A stretch of DNA of 64,000 bases from Owenia fusiformis (taxonomy: Eukaryota; Annelida; Polychaeta; Sabellida; Oweniidae): assembly GCA_903813345.2 (NCBI GenBank), contig CAIIXF020000004.1, forward strand, positions 9,866,196 through 9,930,195, given 5' to 3'. This document shows positions 58,479 through 64,000 of this stretch, in pieces; position 1 is the stretch's first letter, and each line of letters opens with the position of its first letter. Both the position numbers and the translations under genes were made by a program. The notes under the pieces were generated by a model, which saw only the letters and a list, made by a program, of their open reading frames with translations, was not told where the DNA came from and made no database searches.

Positions 58479-58574
58479 ACATTCAAAGAAGACATAATGC
58501 GTGAGCACCTCGAGAAATTGCAGATATGTAGCTCAAGTGGGTCAAATTTTATGACCGTTTCAATATATTCTCAC

Positions 58575-58665
58575 TTTGGAGAATTTCTCATTAGCCAAAG
58601 ATCGAAGATTGAGTGGGTATCCCATTCACCTGATATGACCCCACCAGATTTTTTACATCTGGTTC
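58575..58665 (+). pseudogene. Possible mariner transposase DDE fragment
   Basis: The frame reads IEWVSHSPDMTPPDFLHLVH, close to the mariner signature W-P-x-x-S-P-D-L-x-P-x-D-F around the last catalytic aspartate. About 25 residues are recognisable, with no flanking domain. Short, so only tentative. Confidence 0.4.
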
Positions 58666-59439
58666 ACATGGTTCCCCCCCCCCTGGCCAAAAATTCTTTC
58701 AAAATTATGCAGTTTTTCACCATTTTGAGCACTTCTCAAGTGATTTTAGCCATATTTGGGCCAAAATTGAAAACTGGCAAATCCTGGCTACGGACCTGAT
58801 GAGACAAAAATCCGCAAACCATAGCTGACTTAAACAGAATAATTACAAGGAAGATCAGGGCTATGTCTCAATGTGTAAGGGTAATCAACAACTTTGCCCG
58901 TAGAATTCAAGGTGGGTGTCATTTTTTGTCACCCTGTACTGTACAGTGCAAACACATTATCTTGCAACAATGCAGATTGAATAAAGGACACACTATTTCA
59001 ATAATAATAAATAAATTCACAATTTTTTGAACATAGAGTCCTTCACTTTTTGAAATAAAAAAAAGTTTCATATTTCACACTTTGATCACATTGGGTAAGA
59101 CTACAATATACGCCAAAGCATCCTCCTAAGCAGGTATCCAGAATCCGTACCTCCTTTTCCCCCTGCTATAACCAATTTGGAAGCGCCCGATTTAACTGAA
59201 TCGCGTGATCTAATTATGCGCAATGACTTATACATGATTTCTGTCCCAGTGTTGCGACAGCCATCAGATTGCAAGTTCTTAATCGGGGAAATACTAACTG
59301 CCTATCGCAGGGGGTAAAAAGAAAGAATATATTCTGGATTTTGAAGCCCTGTGATCGGAGGATGACGCCAAAGTGGTTTCAACTTTTTATGAGGGCTTTC
59401 AATTGCCAAACATAAACAGGCTTTGGTAAAGGATCAAAA

Positions 59440-59521
59440 GGGGACTTCTTGTTGCCAAACTTATGGAGGGGAGTGTACATTGGGACTTCTAGTTGCCAAA
59501 CTTATGGAGGGGAGTGTACAT
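59440..59521. repeat. Two tandem 40-bp units
   Basis: GGGACTTCT-T/A-GTTGCCAAACTTATGGAGGGG-AGTGTACAT twice. A diverged single copy occurs near 44202-44230. Confidence 0.8.
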
Positions 59522-59613
59522 GTGATTCCTATGTGATCCTCTCTCAGCAAATGAAGTAAACAGCCATTCAACATGATTTTTCAATCTTTTATATTATTGT
59601 ATAATAATATAGA

Positions 59614-59619
59614 TTTATT
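59614..59619 (-). terminator. Poly(A) signal of the disordered-protein gene
   Basis: AATAAA on the minus strand, 47 bp past the stop codon at 59668-59666. Confidence 0.65.
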
Positions 59620-59665
59620 AAGTTAACAACATCAAGCATTATTGTATTTATAATAAGCTAGTTAT

Positions 59666-62600
59666 TTACAATAAGTTTACATCAGAATCTAAGATAACAT
59701 TCTGGGCAGGCTTTAACTGGCAGAACAATGGACCTAGAGATCCACGAGATAATGTGAAATTTTTTCCAAGTTCTTGGTCTTTCTCTGCAAGGCCCCCTAG
59801 AGAATGTACTACAGTTGGACGTCTCCCTGGTGTAGGTTCATACACTGGATGTGTCACATTTTTAATAATTTTCACATTTTTTGTTGCTTTCACATTTTTA
59901 GAGTGATTCAAGTTTTCATAGCGATTCACATTTTCATGATTAAAATTTTTACAAGTATTCATTTTTTTAATTTTAGTTACTTTCACATTTTTATCTAATG
60001 CTTTATCATGCTTTGTTGGATTTACATTAGATTTCTGATTGCTTATTTTTAATCTAAATGCTGGAAGATTCAACACTGTCTTATTCATATGTGATTTCTG
60101 AAATCTCCTATCGTGTTCAACTATCAATTTTTCAACACTTTTTGAAGATTTTGTTTCAGTCATACTGCCAGTACTACTGGATCTCTTTCTCCCATCATTT
60201 TCACCTGCTTTCGTTTGATGATCAATTGTATCTGCATTTTCAAGTTTATTCTCAAATTCAAGTTCAGATTTAACCTTTGCATTGTCAGAAATGCTAGATC
60301 TATTTCTCCCAAGATTTTTTCCAGATTTCTTTCGTCGATCAATTATGTCTGCATTTTCAAGTTCATTCTCAACTTTAGGGTCATCTTTAAGTTCGACATT
60401 GTCCTCACAAACCAAATCATCATCATCATTTTCATGCTCATCAAGTTCATATTTTTCTTCAGTACCCATACTTTTATTTACAGTCACTGTCTTTTCTTTC
60501 TGTATTTTTGGTATGTGGTACATTCCTTTTAGATCAAGTCTCTTTTCAAACGACAGATCCTTTATTTTTTCTTGGCATTTCTGTTTTGCAGCCCGTGGCG
60601 CGTCATCTGATCTGGTGTAATAGGGCTTACATACTGCAACTGGCCGTGGCAAAAGTGGTGTTTGATTTCGGTAACGCTTATTGTCTCTCGTTTCCAAATG
60701 ACAAGATGATTCACTGGATTTCCTCTTCAGTTTCTGTTGTTTGTCTGATCTGACTTGGTGGAAACCCTGATGCTGTTTCCTGAAATACAAAACAATGCTC
60801 TTTAAATACAAAATAATACGCTGTATATTTCAATTGAATACACATCAAAACAGCTCTAAGAGATCTTTTAAATATTATAATTGTCTTTCATTTGGTTCAG
60901 TGTTAATTGGGCAAATTAGGCAATTCCAAAAAAGTACATAACTAAATAATCGCCGAAATCTGAAACATGTTTTTCGTTAAATTTAAGATGAGTACACTGT
61001 TAAACAATTTGAAACATATCACACAGATATTACATTTCTGCATGAAAAAAATCAAAATTCTGCAAAAAATTCTGCAAGAAAAAAAGCAAATTCTGCAAGG
61101 AGAAAATCAAAATTCTGCACAAATTTTCAAAAAAAGTCCAAATTCTGCAATCTTTTAAAATGATGAAAATTGACGTAGCAAGGGATTTAAACTGAAACGG
61201 AAGTCATCTACTTTCTAGGTAAGAACTGTGCGTCATTAGCGAACTCGCTTTAGCGAATTTAAACGTGATAGAATGTTGAATTTCACGGTGAAATCGTACT
61301 TGTACTCAATAATGATTGATTGTTGGACATAAACAGACACTCTTCAAATACCCCGCAAAGGTAGGAGATCGTAAAATATGTAATTTCTGGAAATTCCGCG
61401 GGATTTTCATGAAAATCAGGGATTCTGCAAAAAAATGAAGTTTTGTCAAATTCCATCCACGCCGCGGAATTACGGAATACTAGTATCTATGATATCAGTC
61501 TATAATTCATTATATCATTGTTTCACTTATTTTGAAATTGATGAGATTTGCACACTTTTAATCTTGATTAAATATGAGCATTAAATATAAATGCTTAATA
61601 AGGTATTAACATTATCATAAATGTCACCATCAGGCATTTGCAAATGGTTACAATAGACCTTTCCAATAAACCCCGCCACCTTTTGGTACATCAAAGAAGC
61701 TAGGATATATTGGCTACTAGATTAATGATGTCATAGGTTGTATATGTAGGTAACAAACTGTCCAAGCAAAAAAGCATCAAATTATAATTATTTTCAAACA
61801 AAACATGCAAAATGTCACCACCTGCCATTTGTTACAGACACTGACCATTTGTTCCAGATGCTGAACACTAACCGCCATCCACAAAAAAAACTGGAAACTA
61901 TAATCTTGTTGTAGGTAACAAACTGTCCAAGCAAAAAAGCATTAAATTATTATTATTTCCAAACAAGACATGCAAAATGTCACCACCTGCCATTTGTTAC
62001 AGACACTGACCATTTGTTCCAGATGCTGAACCCTGAACACTAACCACCATCCACAAAAAAACTATAATCATTTCTGGTGGTGACATAAAAAGTACATTTC
62101 AATGTTATCGATCTGGTTTCTAGCCAATATATCATAGTTGCTATGACGAACAATAAAGTGGATATGTTTTATTGGACCAGTCTTTGTGTAGCAATTTGCT
62201 ACTGAAACCAACACTGTTGTAAAGTAAAACCTGTCTTAATTGAACACCTTTGGAACCACTTTGGATGTATTCCACTTATAGAGGTTCATTTAACATTAAG
62301 TCAGTTGGTCTTGGAACTCTTAAAAGTGTTCCACTTACATAGGTGTTCTACTTTACAGGTTTCACTGTAATATAAAGCAAGTGTTGGTGCAGGGCCCAGG
62401 ATACATGATACAGGTACTTACTTTTCTTTGAGAGATTGTTTAACTCTTGTGACATTTCTCTCCAAGTAAATTCCACTTGTACACACTTTCATCTTAACTC
62501 CTTCCTGACTAGGGATGACAATTTCATCAATTTTAGTATTTTTCCTTTTAGACTTATGATTAATATATAATCGTCCTTGATTTGTTTTCGAGAGACTGCG

Positions 62601-63743
62601 CCTCCTTCTACGATATATAAATTCTAGTTCATTAATTTGTACATTTTTCCAGTATTCTGGGCGGGTATCAGTATTTGAAGTTGCATTGGCACATTTATCG
62701 TCATTATTGTCATCAGTTGGTGACATAATAGGGTGAGATACTGATTTGTTCATATGTTGTGTGAAATCAACACTCAATGATTTCCCTAATTGTTGTCCAT
62801 TTATTTCATCTATGATCACAAGATCTTGAGATTCATTCTCTTCACTGGTTGATGGATTCTGTTTGATGGCGCATTCCACAATAGCCACCCTGTTTAAAGC
62901 TGAAGTACCATGTTCAATAATCCTCTCTGAAGGCTCCTTGTGAAAATTACTCCCATTCACATTAGTTTTTAACATAAACTGATCAAGTTTTGATTGTTTT
63001 TGTTTCAATTTTAATTTAGAGCGAAGCCGTGAACTAGATCTTCTATTCAAATCAATGATCACATTTTTCACTTTATCAAATGATTCACAAAACCTGTCTT
63101 TGTCAGTCTCTTCTTGTACTTTTGGGGTAACGTCACTGTCTGAAAATGCTTTATGGCACTGCTGTCTCGTCACTATCATTTCAGCACTGGCACTATCCCT
63201 ATCATCATGCAAACCATTGTCAGTATGTTCTGCATTGATGATTTCACAACTAGGTGAATCTGATTCCCTCTTTGATTGAACATTAAGTTTGTGTTCAAAA
63301 CTTGGTTCAAATGTTTCTTGATGTAACAAGGTCTGTTCTTGCAATAATGATTTTCTTTGTAATGATTTTTTACTTTGTAATGAGGGTTTACTTTGTAATG
63401 AGGGTTTTCTTTGTAATAAAGGTTTATCCTGTAAGTTGGGTTTTCTAGTCTGTTTGAACAAGTCATCGCAATATTGGTCTAATAAATTCCCTATTGAAAT
63501 GGTATTCCCTCCTTGATTCGCTGAGATATCAAACCCACTGGATGCTGATGATGTATTCAAGGGATCCGACCTATTCATTAAAGTCCTATTCTGTGATGTA
63601 TTTATATGGTCTGATATATTTAAGTTTTTGGCTTTCCTTTTTGAGCGTCCCAAAAGTTCTAACTGATCTGATTTATTAAGCAAATTGACATTGTTAGGTG
63701 ATGTTTTTTCTGAGCATTGTCTGAGTTGTTGAGATGACTTTAA
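59666..63743 (-). CDS. Large intrinsically disordered basic protein, last two exons (5' end off window)
   Basis: Minus-strand exons are 63743-62422 (acceptor TTTTTTCAG, donor GTAAGT) and 60779-59666 (acceptor GTATTTCAG). They join in frame with AA|G and give about 811 residues to the stop. The ATG in front of the first visible exon is in intron DNA, so at least one more exon lies beyond 64000. Composition is Ser/Lys/Asn/Asp-rich without a globular domain. Visible features are a seven-residue tandem repeat of KPSLQSK type, a basic SSSRLRSKLKLKQK stretch leading into QSKLDQFM (close to the PCNA-binding box Q-x-x-hydrophobic-x-x-aromatic), a RRRRRS cluster, an acidic DDDD patch, a KNVKATKNVKIIKNV repeat and a conserved-looking end (PTPGRRPTVVHSLGGL). 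Probably nuclear. I do not recognise the family. Confidence 0.75.
60785..62421. other. Intron of the disordered-protein gene, with tandem repeats
   Basis: Contains an AAATTCTGCA repeat (61052-61150), a 165-bp tandem duplication (61746-61910 and 61911-62080, marked by GTAGGTAACAAACTGTCC), and an inverted-repeat MITE at about 62221-62369 with ends of AAACCTGT...GAACACCT type. Nothing coding seen. Confidence 0.6.
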
Positions 63744-64000
63744 CTGAAAAAACATAAATTTACAAGTAATTAATTCAATCTATTGGTTCAAATTGATTTA
63801 AAGTACTCACCATAAATATGGGATTAATCTCGGAAATTATCTGACATTGGTGAATTAGTACAATCTTTGAATAAAATTTATCCGAATTCAAATTTTGTCA
63901 TTTGGATCAAGGACATTTATCAATCTTAAGATAAATATTGGGATAAATCCTAGGATCGTACGAAGTCACCAAATATTTATCCAAATCAATAATCCAAAAT
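63744..64000. other. Intron sequence at the right edge
   Basis: AT-rich DNA upstream of the acceptor at 63744. No exon recognised before the window ends. Confidence 0.5.

Noticed and set aside
60215-60753. Several plus-strand frames
   Set aside because: Antisense shadows of the disordered-protein exon, which has a spliced sense frame and poly(A) signal.

Overview
This is animal (metazoan) genomic DNA. It is AT-rich, its genes are split by GT-AG introns, it carries a seven-transmembrane receptor, and it is crowded with eukaryotic transposons (LINEs, a tyrosine-recombinase retroelement, mariner, hAT and other terminal-inverted-repeat elements, minisatellites). Nothing points to bacterial or organellar DNA. 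A marine invertebrate is likely. The BRICHOS peptide precursor weakly favours an annelid or other lophotrochozoan, but I cannot fix the phylum.

Layout. Positions 1-1155 hold the last intron, terminal exon and 3' flank of a small secreted-peptide gene (paralogue A) whose coding exons lie off the left edge. Positions 1809-15488 look like one mariner-type element, flanked by TA with inverted ends of roughly 200 bp, swollen to 13.7 kb by a higher-order satellite that itself carries a hAT element and a Spy-like element. Positions 16.4-22.4 kb are a decayed LINE with two nested insertions. Positions 22.4-25.6 kb hold an intronless GPCR (minus) between 280-bp inverted repeats. Gene B (minus, coding 27866-31316) and gene C (plus, coding 39107-41420) are four-exon paralogues for a 10-cysteine secreted peptide. 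Gene B's first intron holds a Ngaro-like retroelement with split direct repeats. Between B and C lie a TIR element, a TCCCGTAAAA minisatellite and two LINE tails. Positions 44889-49275 (minus) encode a four-exon, 255-residue type II membrane BRICHOS protein with a cationic cysteine-rich C-terminal peptide. Positions 49.7-56.4 kb have no gene I recognise. Positions 56379-58478 are a truncated L1/Tx1-like LINE with a 15-bp target duplication. The last two exons of a large disordered basic protein (minus) occupy 59666-63743, and its 5' end lies beyond the right edge.

How it fits together. The real genes are few: A (edge), B, C, the GPCR, the BRICHOS precursor and the disordered protein. Peptides B and C share a signal peptide, ten cysteines, intron phases, a TATA box and a proximal promoter block, so they are probably co-regulated secreted products. 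The BRICHOS gene has the architecture of precursors that release short defence peptides. A link between these two secreted families is inference only. Most of the window is transposon-derived, and every intron of the BRICHOS gene carries a different element.
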